Source: an uncultured Sutterellaceae bacterium
Lineage (GTDB): Bacteria; Pseudomonadota; Gammaproteobacteria; Burkholderiales; Burkholderiaceae_F
Direction of reading: 5' to 3'
NCBI GenBank assembly: GCA_902797695.1
Contig: CADBTW010000052.1
Span: forward strand, 1 to 48,680
DNA: 48,680 nucleotides
The position numbers were made by a program, and so were the translations under genes. This document shows positions 6,966 through 15,137 of this stretch, piece after piece (position 1 is the stretch's first letter; every line of letters starts with the position of its first letter). The notes beneath the pieces are model-generated. The model was not told where the DNA came from, made no database searches, and saw only the letters and a list, made by a program, of their open reading frames with translations.

Positions 6966-8242
6966 TCGGCTTCTCCCGCCTTCTTCCCCGCGGCTTCAAG
7001 CCACGCGGCCTTCGCTTCAGGGAACGGCTCGAGCGTACGGGGGAACACGCCCTGGAGCTGCGAGATCGCGATCCCGTAGTTCGTCATCGGAACGCCCTGC
7101 GCTTCGCACTCGCGAAGCCGCGCGAGCATGTTCCTCCGGGTCACCATGCAGCCCCCGCACTGGATCACGACCTTGTAGGGCGTGACGTCAGACGGGAAGT
7201 CCTTCGCGACCGCGATGTCGACCTTCATCGGGCCGCCCGCGTTCCTCGCGATCCAGTTCGGGATCTTCACGCGTCCGATGTCGCCGTCCTGCGCGTTGTG
7301 GCTGCAGGTCTCCGAAATGAGCACCCTGTCGCCGGGCCTGAGCGTCGGAAGCACCGCGGCGCCGCGGGCGAGCGCCGGAAGGTCGGACTTCGAGCGCGCC
7401 ATGAGGATCGAGAACGTGGTGAGCGGGATCTCGTCCGGGACCTGGGAAGCGACCGCCTTGATCGCCTGGGAGTCCGTGATCACGATCGCGGGCGGAACCT
7501 TCATTTCCCTGATCGCGTCCGCGACCTGGGTCTCAAGGACGACTAGGCACCGCCGCCCCGCGTCGAGGAGCTCGCGGATCGTCTGAACCTGCGGCGGGAT
7601 GAGCCGGCCCTTCGGGGCCCCGAAGTCGATCGGGACCACGAGAACCGCGGTGCGTCCCTCGGGGACAAGCCCCTCGGTGAGCGGCCTGTCAGGCTCCCAC
7701 GTTTCCTCGACCTTCTTCACGATAAGGGTTCGGACCGCTTCGGTGCCTTCCCCGAGAAGCGCCGAGCACGCAGCGGCAGGAATCCCGGTTTCCTTCGCGA
7801 AGGCCGCGGCCATCCCGGCCGCCTTCCCCTCCGGAAGCTTGTCCGACTGGTTGAAGGCCGCGACCGCGGGGACGCCCTTCGAGCGGATGATCGAGATCGT
7901 CCTACGGTCCTCGTCAGTCAGGCCTCGGGACGAGTCGACCACGAGCACCGCGAGATCCATCCAGCCGAGGACCGCGAGCGACCGCTTCACGCGCTCCGAC
8001 CCGAGCTCCCCGCGGTCGTCGAGGCCCGCCGTGTCGATGAAGACGACCGGGCCGATCGGATGCAGCTCGCACGCCTTCTCGACCGGATCCGTCGTCGTGC
8101 CCGGGATTTCCGAGACGATCGAGAGATGCTGCCCGGTGAGGCGGTTCACGAGCGAGGACTTCCCGGCGTTCCGGCAGCCGAAGAGGCCGATATGCAGGCG
8201 GAGCGCCTTCTGGACCTGCAGCGTCATGGGTACGGAGTTCAT
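6962..8242 (-). CDS. hydF: [FeFe] hydrogenase maturation GTPase/scaffold HydF
   Basis: The 426-aa protein is the scaffold that carries the pre-assembled 2Fe unit to HydA. It has an N-terminal GTPase domain (P-loop GCRNAGKS, 22-29; DTAG, 70-73; NQSD, 131-134), a dimerisation domain and a C-terminal iron-sulfur domain. Cluster ligands appear as C313-x-H315 and C362-x-x-C365. The position before C362, often His in HydF, is Gln361. The start at 8242 has AAGG 8-9 nt upstream; the 23-residue extension to 8311 crosses a probable terminator. It is first in a hydF-hydE-ABC importer run and is separated from hydABC by a terminator-like stem, so maturation and structural genes may be expressed separately. 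Confidence 0.93.
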   Translation of the reverse strand: MNSVPMTLQVQKALRLHIGLFGCRNAGKSSLVNRLTGQHLSIVSEIPGTTTDPVEKACELHPIGPVVFIDTAGLDDRGELGSERVKRSLAVLGWMDLAVLVVDSSRGLTDEDRRTISIIRSKGVPAVAAFNQSDKLPEGKAAGMAAAFAKETGIPAAACSALLGEGTEAVRTLIVKKVEETWEPDRPLTEGLVPEGRTAVLVVPIDFGAPKGRLIPPQVQTIRELLDAGRRCLVVLETQVADAIREMKVPPAIVITDSQAIKAVASQVPDEIPLTTFSILMARSKSDLPALARGAAVLPTLRPGDRVLISETCSHNAQDGDIGRVKIPNWIARNAGGPMKVDIAVAKDFPSDVTPYKVVIQCGGCMVTRRNMLARLRECEAQGVPMTNYGIAISQLQGVFPRTLEPFPEAKAAWLEAAGKKAGEAE

Positions 8243-8273
8243 GGTGAATGCCTTAGGCAAAAAGACAGGTGCA

Positions 8274-8329
8274 TAAAAAGAAGACTGCCGCCTTCGCTGC
8301 CCGAAACACAAAGGGGCGGAGGGCGGCAG
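8274..8329 (-). terminator. Terminator-like stem after the hydrogenase structural genes
   Basis: CTGCCGCC (8285-8292) and GGCGGCAG (8322-8329) pair around a 29-nt loop. On the minus strand the stem is followed by TCTTCTTTTT. The long loop makes it a moderate candidate between the cytochrome b gene and hydF. Confidence 0.45.
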
Positions 8330-8430
8330 CCCGTCTTCAGGCCGGGTTCCCGGCGTGCGGCAATCCTATTCTCTACCGGATGCGCCGCGGGCGGGAGGCC
8401 CGGCCATAAGGAAAAAGCAGGAACCTTGTC

Positions 8431-9135
8431 CTACGCCTTCTCCTTCCCGGAATCGTCCGGATTCACGCGAATCACGTCGCGCTTGAACCAGATCGGCGTG
8501 TGGTGCATGGCGGCCTCGACCGAGATCGTGCCGGAACCAAGCCTCCAGAGGCCGGTCACGTGGCTCCAGGAGAGGAGCGCGAGCGGGATGTGGGCGCAGA
8601 CGACGAGGACCGAGACGATCGCGCCGGCCCAGACGTGGTAGTAGAACATCCACTTGAAGGCCATCTTCCCGACGAGCGGCGCCGCGACCCAGAGGATCCA
8701 GCCCGTGATCGCGAGCGTGAAGATCGCGAAGAAGAACATGAGGTAGCTCATCTTCTGACCGCCGTTGTAGCGGCCCTGCGGGGGCACTTCGACAGGCCCG
8801 AGGGGGATGTGGAAGAAGCGGCGCGGATAGCCGCCGAGATTGAGGAACCAGCGGATCGAGTTGCTGTCCCACTCGAGGAGGTTCTTCATCGTGACGGCGA
8901 AGCGGTGCGGCGCCATGCAGAGGTAGGCGACGATGTTGAGCGTGAAGATCACCGCGAGCCCGAGGTGCCAGACCATGAGGCCGCCCTTCGTCTTGTCCGA
9001 GAGGTCGAGGAAGTAGACGAGCGCGCCCGTGATGAGGAGCGCAAACCAGGTGATCGCGTTCACGGTGTGGAAGATCTTGTCCGCCGGATGGTAGCGGAGC
9101 ACCCGGTCAGTGGGTTTGCAGAGTTCAGGCTGCAT
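8431..9135 (-). CDS. Cytochrome b subunit of the membrane-bound [FeFe] hydrogenase (FdnI-like)
   Basis: The 234-aa protein resembles the formate dehydrogenase gamma / cytochrome b561 family. It has four hydrophobic helices (about 25-43, 53-75, 133-152, 165-187) and candidate heme-ligand histidines in KIFHTVNAITW, MVWHLGL, FYYHVWAG and VVCAHIPLAL. It should anchor the periplasmic hydrogenase and pass electrons from H2 to the quinone pool. The start at 9135 overlaps the small-subunit gene by 11 nt; a 20-residue Arg/Ser-rich extension in the longer frame is only read-through of that gene. In another context one would call it a formate dehydrogenase subunit, but its place between small subunit and maturases supports hydrogenase. 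Confidence 0.88.
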   Translation of the reverse strand: MQPELCKPTDRVLRYHPADKIFHTVNAITWFALLITGALVYFLDLSDKTKGGLMVWHLGLAVIFTLNIVAYLCMAPHRFAVTMKNLLEWDSNSIRWFLNLGGYPRRFFHIPLGPVEVPPQGRYNGGQKMSYLMFFFAIFTLAITGWILWVAAPLVGKMAFKWMFYYHVWAGAIVSVLVVCAHIPLALLSWSHVTGLWRLGSGTISVEAAMHHTPIWFKRDVIRVNPDDSGKEKA

Positions 9136-9478
9136 TCTTCGTCTCCTTGATCGCGAGGTTCGCGCGGGGCGCGTACTCGGTGTGGACGAGGTCATACATG
9201 AGTCCTTCGCAGGGCTTTCCGTTCATGTCCTCGTAGGCCTTCTTCACGGACGGGTTCTGGTGCGATGCGGTGAGGTTCTGGGCCTGGCAGAGCTTGTCGT
9301 CCCTGTAGAGTCCGTCCTGGCGCGCGAGGAGCACTTCGCTCCGGCGGCGGATGAGGTCCGAGATCCCGTAGCCGACGAGCGCCGCGGCGGCGACGCAGAC
9401 ACCGACAACCTTCAGGAAGCCGCGGCGGCCGAGCAGTATCGAGACCGGGGCTTCAGCGAGCGTATAGCGTGTTTCCAT
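9125..9478 (-). CDS. hydB: Periplasmic [FeFe] hydrogenase small subunit with Tat signal
   Basis: The 117-aa protein carries the twin-arginine motif GRRGFLK (17-23) followed by a hydrophobic stretch, and the iron hydrogenase small-subunit block NPSVKKAYEDMNGKPCEG ... DLVHTEYAPR. In Desulfovibrio-type enzymes this subunit wraps the catalytic subunit and supplies the export signal for both. HydA here has no signal of its own, so the pair is probably exported folded by Tat. It lies 34 nt after hydA and overlaps the cytochrome b gene. The hydrophobic segment may also stay as a membrane anchor. Confidence 0.88.
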   Translation of the reverse strand: METRYTLAEAPVSILLGRRGFLKVVGVCVAAAALVGYGISDLIRRRSEVLLARQDGLYRDDKLCQAQNLTASHQNPSVKKAYEDMNGKPCEGLMYDLVHTEYAPRANLAIKETKNAA

Positions 9479-9512
9479 TTTCGAAATTGTTCTCCGTTAA
9501 GCCTCGAAGCGC

Positions 9513-10877
9513 TCAGGCGTGGAGCGGGAGCGGAAGCGCGGGCTTCAGCCACGCGGTTCCCATGCTCTGCACGGGCTGGCCGCCCCCGTTCACGCAGCCG
9601 CCCGGGCAGTTCATCACCTCGATGAAGTGGTAGGCGTCGCGGTTCTGGCTGAGCTTATGCATCACGGCGGGAAGGCCCTGCCGCGCGCCGTTCACGACGC
9701 AGACGCGGAGGTTGAAGACCTTGCCGCCGAGCGCCTTCACCGGAATCGGGATCGTCGCCTCGACCACCGCCTGGTCGCGCCCGCGGACGCCGAGGATGTC
9801 GGGGTTCTTCAGCTCCTCGCCCGAAAGCGCCTTGTAGGCCGTGCGAAGCGCCGCCTCCATCACGCCGCCCGAGGCGCCGAAGATCGTGCCCGCGCCGGTG
9901 TAGACCTCCATCGTGGTCCTCTCGCGCTTCTTCGGCATATGGAGCGGGTTGATGCCCTTCCGGCGGAACACTTCCGCGATGTCGCGGACCGTGAGGACCG
10001 CGTCGATGTCGGGGAAGACCGGGGTGGAGGCCGGGATCCTCCCGGTCTTCACGAGGTAGTCGTAGGCCTGGTGGAATTCGGGCCGGGACGCTTCGTAGAT
10101 CTTCGCCGTGCAGGGAGCGACCGCGACCACGTAGACGCTCGCCGGATCCTTCTTCCAGACCCGCTCGGCCGCCCACGCCTTCGCCATCGTGCCGCCCATC
10201 TGGATCGGGGACTTGGTGGTGGAGATGTGCGGGACCCATCCGGCGTAGTTCCCCTCCATGTTGCGGACCCAGGCCGGGCAGCAGCTCGTGAACTGGGGGA
10301 GCGGGTGGTGCGCCATCATGGCGACATCGGGCGAGCGGTCGTTCAGGATCCAGTAGCGGATGCGCTTCACGAGCTCGGTCCCCTCCTCCCAGATCGTCTG
10401 GTCAGCGGACTGGTTCACGTCGTAGACCGCGAACCCGGCCCGCTCGAGCGCGTTCATCATCTGGTCCGTCGAGATGTCGCCGGGTTTCCCGCCGAACTCC
10501 TCGGCGAGCGACACGCGGTCCGCGGGGGACGGGTGTGCGACGACGAACTTCGTCTTGTCATCGAGCGCCTTCATCACCTCGTCCACGAAGCTCATCTGCT
10601 CGATCGCGCCGAAGGGGCACGCGATAAGGCACTGGCCGCAGGCGAGGCATGCGTCGTCAACGATCTTGTGGGCAACGCCAAGGCTCCCCCGGATCGCGTC
10701 CACCGGGCAGAACTTCGTGCAGGTGTCGCACCCGACGCACTTCTCCTTGTTGATCCTGATGATCCCGCGAAGCTCGCCCTTGCGGAAGTTGCCCTTGAAG
10801 TCCGGGCCGTCTTCGCCACGGCATCCCTTGGGCGGCGCAAAGGTCTTCACCGAAATTACGCTCACTTTTGTCTCCAT
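9513..10877 (-). CDS. hydA: [FeFe] hydrogenase catalytic subunit
   Basis: The 454-aa subunit interconverts H2 with protons and electrons. Two 4Fe-4S ferredoxin motifs are complete (C47, C50, C53, C57 and C77, C80, C83, C87). The H-cluster motifs are TSCCPAW (197-203), PCTAKIYE (255-262) and the ExMxCxxGCxxGGG motif at 420-433 (E420, M422, C424, C428). The proton-path glutamate region TIWEEGTEL is present. Oddly the residue before PC is Ala254, where well-studied enzymes usually have Met next to the H-cluster. There is no clear Shine-Dalgarno sequence before the ATG at 10877. With the Tat small subunit and cytochrome b it fits a periplasmic, quinone-linked uptake enzyme. Confidence 0.95.
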   Translation of the reverse strand: METKVSVISVKTFAPPKGCRGEDGPDFKGNFRKGELRGIIRINKEKCVGCDTCTKFCPVDAIRGSLGVAHKIVDDACLACGQCLIACPFGAIEQMSFVDEVMKALDDKTKFVVAHPSPADRVSLAEEFGGKPGDISTDQMMNALERAGFAVYDVNQSADQTIWEEGTELVKRIRYWILNDRSPDVAMMAHHPLPQFTSCCPAWVRNMEGNYAGWVPHISTTKSPIQMGGTMAKAWAAERVWKKDPASVYVVAVAPCTAKIYEASRPEFHQAYDYLVKTGRIPASTPVFPDIDAVLTVRDIAEVFRRKGINPLHMPKKRERTTMEVYTGAGTIFGASGGVMEAALRTAYKALSGEELKNPDILGVRGRDQAVVEATIPIPVKALGGKVFNLRVCVVNGARQGLPAVMHKLSQNRDAYHFIEVMNCPGGCVNGGGQPVQSMGTAWLKPALPLPLHA

Positions 10878-11472
10878 CTGTTCTGCTTAGAAGCAGTTGT
10901 CGTCCGGAACTGTTCGCGCCCCGCCCCATGCGGGAAGGGAGCGCCCCGGTCCCGTGCCTCGCCGCGCCGAAGCCCCAGGGCTAGTCCAGAAGTGGGACAG
11001 CGGTGAAACGGCGCGGAAGGCCCTTTTTCATACGGGCTGTATCCTACACTTTCGTGACTCGCAATGGCTTTTTTACTGAAAGGTTCCTAACCCGTTCGGG
11101 ATATTTTTTTAATGTTTTCCCAGTAACGCAAATCCGCTACCCTTTCTGCCAAGTGTGCTTGAAAAGCAGATGGAACCCTGCAAATAAACGATGATCGGAA
11201 TACGTCATGAAGAACGCTGTCTCCGAAGCGTGACCGGAAAGAATTCCCGCGCCACTATTTCCAATCATTTTTCGATATCTGATTTGAATATACGGAAATA
11301 ACTGGCAACGATACCGTGCGGGAGCGAGTGGAAAGCGTTTCCCGAATAGTTCTTCCGGAGGACCATACTGAACCGGGAACGATGGGGAAAAGGAAAAACG
11401 GCCGGAACCGCATCCCCCGGCCCGGGGGAAGAGCGGAATCCGGCCGCTTCGTCGCAGGGGAGAAGGGAGAGG
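10878..11472. other. 595-bp intergenic region between hydA and the feo genes
   Basis: It holds the hydA upstream region and, at its right end, the feo terminator. An AT-rich patch at about 11080-11120 may contain the hydA promoter, but I could not pick convincing -35/-10 hexamers or an Fnr box. A 63-codon plus-strand frame at 11003-11194 has no coding look. I see no RNA gene. Confidence 0.5.
11395..11443 (-). terminator. Rho-independent terminator of the feo operon
   Basis: On the minus strand GCCGGATTCCGC ... GCGGTTCCGGC forms an outer stem around the perfect inner stem TCCCCC/GGGGGA, followed by GTTTTT (11395-11400 on the plus strand reads AAAAAC). Confidence 0.75.
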
Positions 11473-11652
11473 CTACTGATCCTTCCCTTCCTTCCGGCCG
11501 CGGGAGCCGCAGCAGCAGCCGCACGACCCGCAGGAGCCGCCGCAGCCGCATCCGCAGCCACCGCCCCTGCGGGCCTTCCTGATCCGGAGGACCGCGAAGA
11601 GCACGCAGAGCACGATCACTGCGCCGAGGACGATGTTTCCAAGATTTTCCAT
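11473..11652 (-). CDS. FeoB-associated Cys-rich membrane peptide
   Basis: A 59-codon reading frame lies 15 nt after feoB. It starts MENLGNIVLGAVIVLCVLF, a single membrane helix, then a basic RIRKARR stop-transfer, then a tail with 9 cysteines in GGCGCGCGGSCGSCGCCCG. This is the layout of the FeoB-associated Cys-rich family found after FeoB in many anaerobes. Its role is not settled; the Cys cluster could bind iron or sense redox and modulate FeoB at the inner membrane. Start at 11652 has GGAACGGAAA upstream. The gene is short but its position, family layout and following terminator make it convincing. Confidence 0.85.
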   Translation of the reverse strand: MENLGNIVLGAVIVLCVLFAVLRIRKARRGGGCGCGCGGSCGSCGCCCGSRGRKEGKDQ

Positions 11653-11667
11653 TTTCCGTTCCCTCCG

Positions 11668-14052
11668 CTAGCTGAACCCGAGGAGAAGCCCCGCAGCCCT
11701 GACAAGAGACGCGACCGCCCACGCGACCACGCACTGGAAGACCACCATCTTCACAGCCCATGCGGCCCCGAGCTCCCGCTTCACCGACGCGATCGCGGCG
11801 ACGCACGGCGTGTAGAGGAGGCAGAAGGCGAGCATCGAGGCCGCGGCGAGCGGGGTCACCGCGGACGCGATCGAGGCTGCGCTCCCATAGAGGACGGAGA
11901 GGGTCGAGACGACGCTCTCCTTCGCGAGGAACCCCGAGATGAGCGCGGTGGTGAGCTTCCAGTCGCCAAGGCCTGCAGGCGAAAGGACCGGGGCCACGAC
12001 GCCTGCGATCCAGGCGAGCATCGAGTCCTCGGGCGACCCCGCCATGTTGAGCCTGAAGTCGAAGGTCTGCAGGAACCAGACGACTATCGTCCCGACGAAG
12101 ATCACCGTGAACGCCCGCTCGAGGAAGTCCTTCGCCTTGTCCCACATGAGACGCAGCGTGTTCCCGAGCCCGGGGAGGCGGTAGTTCGGGAGCTCCATCA
12201 CGAAGGGCACGGGTTCGCCCCTGAAGAGCGTCCCCTTCGACGCGAGCGCGGTGAGGATCCCCATCAGGATCCCGCCGAGGTAGAGGACGACCATCACGAG
12301 CCAGCCGCTCTTCGGGAAGAAAGCCGCCGTGAAGAAGGCGTAGATCGGCATCTTCGCGCTGCAGCTCATGAAGGGGGTGAGCATGATCGTCATCCGGCGG
12401 TCGCGGTCGGAGGGAAGCGTGCGGGTCGACATGACGGCCGGTACCGTGCACCCGAACCCGATCAGCATCGGGACGATGGAGCGGCCCGAGAGCCCGATCT
12501 TCCGGAGGAGCTTGTCCATGAAGAACGCGACCCGGGCCATGTAGCCCGAGTCCTCGAGCATCGAGAGGAAGAAGAAGAGGACGACGATGATCGGGACGAA
12601 GCTGAGGACCGAGCCGACGCCCGTGAAGATCCCGTCGACGACGAGCGACTTCATCGCCTCGTTGATGCCGGCGGACGAGAGCGCCGCGTCGACCCACTCG
12701 GTGAGCGACTCGATCCCGTCCGCGAGCAGGTCCTGGAGCGCCGCGCCGATCACGCCGAACGTGAGCCAGAAGACGAGCGCCATGATCGCGGCGAAGGCCG
12801 GGATCGCCGTGTACTTCCCGGTGAGGATCTGGTCGATCCGGCCGCTTCGCTCGTGCTCCTTCGACTCGTGCGGGCGGACGACGGTCTTCGCGCAAAGCCG
12901 CTCGATGAAGAGGTAGCGCATGTCGGCGATCGAGGCCGCGCGGTCGAGGCCGCGCTCCTCCTCCATCTGCCGGACGATGTGGCCCATCATGTCGAGTTCG
13001 TTCGGCTCGAGCGCGAGCTCCTTCTCGACGAGCGGATCCCCTTCGAGGAGCTTCGAAGCGGCAAACCGAAGCGGCACCCCGGCCGCCCGCGCGTGGTCTT
13101 CGACGAGATGCATCACGCCATGCAGCGCCCGGTGCACGGCGCCGTTATGGTCCTCCGAGTCGCAAAAGTCCTGCACGGCAGGGCGCTCCTGATAGCGCGC
13201 GACGTGGACCGCGTGCTCGACGAGCTCCTCGACCCCCTGGTTCCGGACGGCCGAGATCGGCACCACCGGGATCCCGAGCATCCGCTCCATCTCGTTGATG
13301 TGGATCGAACCCCCGTTCCCCTCCATCTCGTCCATCATGTTGAGAGCGAGCACCATCGGTATGTCGAGCTCGAGGAGCTGCATCGTGAGGTAGAGGTTCC
13401 GCTCGATGTTCGTCGCGTCGACGATGTTGATGATCGCGGTCGGCTTTTCGCCGAGGATGAAGTTCCGCGAGACGATCTCCTCGCTCGTGTAGGGGGAGAG
13501 CGAGTAGATCCCGGGGAGGTCCGTGACGAGGGTGTCCGGGCGCCCGCGGATCGGCCCCGTCTTCCGGTCGACCGTGACCCCGGGGAAGTTCCCGACATGC
13601 TGGTTCGAGCCGGTGAGCTGGTTGAATAGCGTCGTCTTCCCGCAGTTCTGGTTCCCGACAAGGGCGAATGAGAGCGTCCCTTTGAGCGGATTCCTGTGCG
13701 CCTCGCGGTCGAGGGTCACCCCGATCTCTTCGCCCAACGCCGGGTGCGGCGCCTCGAGCGCCTTCTCCTCATCGGCCCGGGTCTCCGAAGGCCCCGGCTC
13801 CTCTCCCGGCCCGGGGTCCGAGACCGCGATCTTTCCCGCGTCCGCAAGCCGGAGCGTGAGCTCGTAGCCGTGCACGCGGACTTCCGCCGGATCCCCCATC
13901 GGGGCGTACTTCACGAGCGTCACCCGGGCGCCCGGGATGAGGCCCATGTCGAGGAAATGCTGCCGGAGCTCCCCCTCGCCGCCCACTTCCGCAATGACAG
14001 CGGACATGCCGACGGGAAGATCCCGGAGGGTCTTCGTATCTTTGACAGACAT
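11668..14052 (-). CDS. feoB: FeoA-FeoB fusion, ferrous iron transporter
   Basis: The 794-aa protein joins an N-terminal FeoA SH3-like domain (1-78, LRDLPVGMSAVIAEV ... HFLDMGLIPG) by an acidic linker (79-115) to full FeoB. The G-domain has GNQNCGKT (133-140), DLPG (178-181) and NMMD (238-241). The membrane part carries both Gate regions with cysteine (GFGCTVPAVMSTRTLP and LLYTPCVAAI). It imports Fe2+ across the inner membrane. It is translated with the downstream Cys-rich peptide. A putative promoter with a Fur-like site lies about 120-150 bp upstream. FeoA and FeoB are usually separate genes in proteobacteria; fusions are known in anaerobes. Iron import fits the heavy Fe-S demand of the nearby hydrogenase. 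Confidence 0.95.
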   Translation of the reverse strand: MSVKDTKTLRDLPVGMSAVIAEVGGEGELRQHFLDMGLIPGARVTLVKYAPMGDPAEVRVHGYELTLRLADAGKIAVSDPGPGEEPGPSETRADEEKALEAPHPALGEEIGVTLDREAHRNPLKGTLSFALVGNQNCGKTTLFNQLTGSNQHVGNFPGVTVDRKTGPIRGRPDTLVTDLPGIYSLSPYTSEEIVSRNFILGEKPTAIINIVDATNIERNLYLTMQLLELDIPMVLALNMMDEMEGNGGSIHINEMERMLGIPVVPISAVRNQGVEELVEHAVHVARYQERPAVQDFCDSEDHNGAVHRALHGVMHLVEDHARAAGVPLRFAASKLLEGDPLVEKELALEPNELDMMGHIVRQMEEERGLDRAASIADMRYLFIERLCAKTVVRPHESKEHERSGRIDQILTGKYTAIPAFAAIMALVFWLTFGVIGAALQDLLADGIESLTEWVDAALSSAGINEAMKSLVVDGIFTGVGSVLSFVPIIVVLFFFLSMLEDSGYMARVAFFMDKLLRKIGLSGRSIVPMLIGFGCTVPAVMSTRTLPSDRDRRMTIMLTPFMSCSAKMPIYAFFTAAFFPKSGWLVMVVLYLGGILMGILTALASKGTLFRGEPVPFVMELPNYRLPGLGNTLRLMWDKAKDFLERAFTVIFVGTIVVWFLQTFDFRLNMAGSPEDSMLAWIAGVVAPVLSPAGLGDWKLTTALISGFLAKESVVSTLSVLYGSAASIASAVTPLAAASMLAFCLLYTPCVAAIASVKRELGAAWAVKMVVFQCVVAWAVASLVRAAGLLLGFS

Positions 14053-14361
14053 TGGATTTGCTTCTTTTTTATTTCTTTTCAGAGGCCGGTCTTCAGCCCG
14101 AAGGGAACGTTCCGGACGGCCGGGTGAAACCCGTACGCGCGAAGCCGGTCCAGGGGGCGGCCTGATTTCGAATGATATTAACTCTCCTTCCCGTTTGAAA
14201 GAGCGGCCGAAGCGGAGCGGCGGCGCGAGGCCAAACCCAACTCCGTACGCCTATAATCCGTATGCCTGAAAATCCTAGGAAAAACCAACTATTGGCCAAA
14301 AGGAAAAGGCGCTGCGGCTGGCCCGCCCTCCTCCCTCTTCCTTCCAAGTTCTCCGAAGCAT
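14053..14361. other. Divergent intergenic region between feoAB and marC
   Basis: It contains the proposed feoAB promoter and Fur-like site (14164-14200). A TATAAT on the plus strand at 14252-14257 could be the -10 box of marC, though no good -35 stands 17 bp ahead of it. No gene is visible. Confidence 0.4.
14164..14200 (-). promoter_or_regulatory. Candidate feoAB promoter overlapped by a Fur-like site
   Basis: On the minus strand TTTCAA (14195-14200) and TATCAT (14172-14177) are 17 bp apart. The 19-bp segment 14164-14182 (GTTAATATCATTCGAAATC) matches the Fur box consensus at about 11 of 19 positions and covers the -10 box. Iron repression of feoAB would be expected; the match is borderline. 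Confidence 0.35.
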
Positions 14362-15039
14362 ATGAATGAATTCACGAGCGCCTTCGTCTACGTGATCGCC
14401 GCCCTCCTCCCGATGGTGAACCCGCTCTCCGGTGCGATCTTCTTTGTCTCGCTCACTTCCGACCTCACGACGAAGGAGAGGGCGTGGCTCGCGACCCGGG
14501 TCGCGATCTACTCCTTCATCCTGATCGAGGTCTCGGTCTACGTCGGGGTCTTCATCCTCAACTTCTTCGGGATCTCGATCGACGTGCTGCGCGTCGCGGG
14601 TGGCCTCGTCCTCGCCTCTGCCGGCTGGAGCGCGATCAGCTCGTCCACCGACAACGAGAAGAAGCAGGCGGAGACCGAGGCGAAGAACCGGGCCCAGGAC
14701 GACAGCTTCAAGCGCCGCGCCTTCTTCCCGATCACAATGCCCCTCATGGTGGGCCCCGGCGCGATGTCGGTCTGCACCGCGCTCGGCACCGCGATGCCCT
14801 CGACCCCGGGCTACATCATCGGCCTCAACCTCGCGATCGTCGCGATCTGCGCGGTCGTCCTCGTCTGCTTCCGGTACGCGGACCAGATCACCCGCAGGAT
14901 CGGCGCCGCGGGCGCCGACGCGATCGTGAAGATCTTCGCCTTCCTCCTCGTCTGCATCGGGATCCAGATCCTCTGGGTCGGGTTCTCGGGACTCTGGACC
15001 GAGCTCGCGAAGACGAGCCTCGCGTTCCTCGTGAAGTAG
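14362..15039 (+). CDS. marC: MarC family membrane protein, copy 1
   Basis: The 225-aa protein has about six hydrophobic helices and the MarC family blocks: a first helix with LLPMVNPLSGAIFFVSL, a LRVAGGLVLASAGW segment and an ITMPLMVGPGAMSVCTALG segment. The family's function is unknown despite the historical link to multiple antibiotic resistance. It is followed 98 nt later by a second copy. A GAAGC sequence 4-8 nt before the ATG may be a weak ribosome site. The loop between helices 3 and 4 is charged (SSTDNEKKQAETEAKNRAQDD) and differs most between the copies. Confidence 0.88.
   Translation: MNEFTSAFVYVIAALLPMVNPLSGAIFFVSLTSDLTTKERAWLATRVAIYSFILIEVSVYVGVFILNFFGISIDVLRVAGGLVLASAGWSAISSSTDNEKKQAETEAKNRAQDDSFKRRAFFPITMPLMVGPGAMSVCTALGTAMPSTPGYIIGLNLAIVAICAVVLVCFRYADQITRRIGAAGADAIVKIFAFLLVCIGIQILWVGFSGLWTELAKTSLAFLVK
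14509..14600 (+). repeat. Near-identical DNA block shared with 15285-15376
   Basis: A 92-bp segment of marC copy 1 matches copy 2 at 15285-15376 with about four substitutions, most or all silent. It marks the second and third helices and indicates a tandem duplication with recent origin or gene conversion over this block. Confidence 0.75.
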
Positions 15040-15137
15040 CGCGGGGCGAGCGGATGCCCTTCTGAAATAAGCGGCGGGATCCCGGAAACCGCGTTTCCCC
15101 GGCTCCCGCCTCTGGCCCTTATCCATTGGTGAAGCTT

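Noticed and set aside
8249-8259. TGCCTTAGGCA palindrome just ahead of hydF
   Set aside because: Arms of 5 bp with a single-base gap next to the ribosome site; no regulator or second copy supports it.
9519-11006. 495-codon plus-strand frame opposite hydA
   Set aside because: Antisense to a gene with every hydrogenase motif intact; its composition (HLDRGLGGGDVRD-like) is not protein-family-like and it crosses the hydA leader.
11003-11194. 63-codon plus-strand frame between hydA and feo
   Set aside because: No ribosome site or family similarity; lies in AT-rich promoter-like DNA.
11255-12895. 546-codon minus-strand frame overlapping feoB
   Set aside because: Shadow frame of feoB running across the Cys-rich peptide and terminator; extreme Arg/Gly content.
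14275-15126. 283-codon minus-strand frame across marC copy 1
   Set aside because: Asp/Arg/Glu-rich antisense of a conserved membrane protein.
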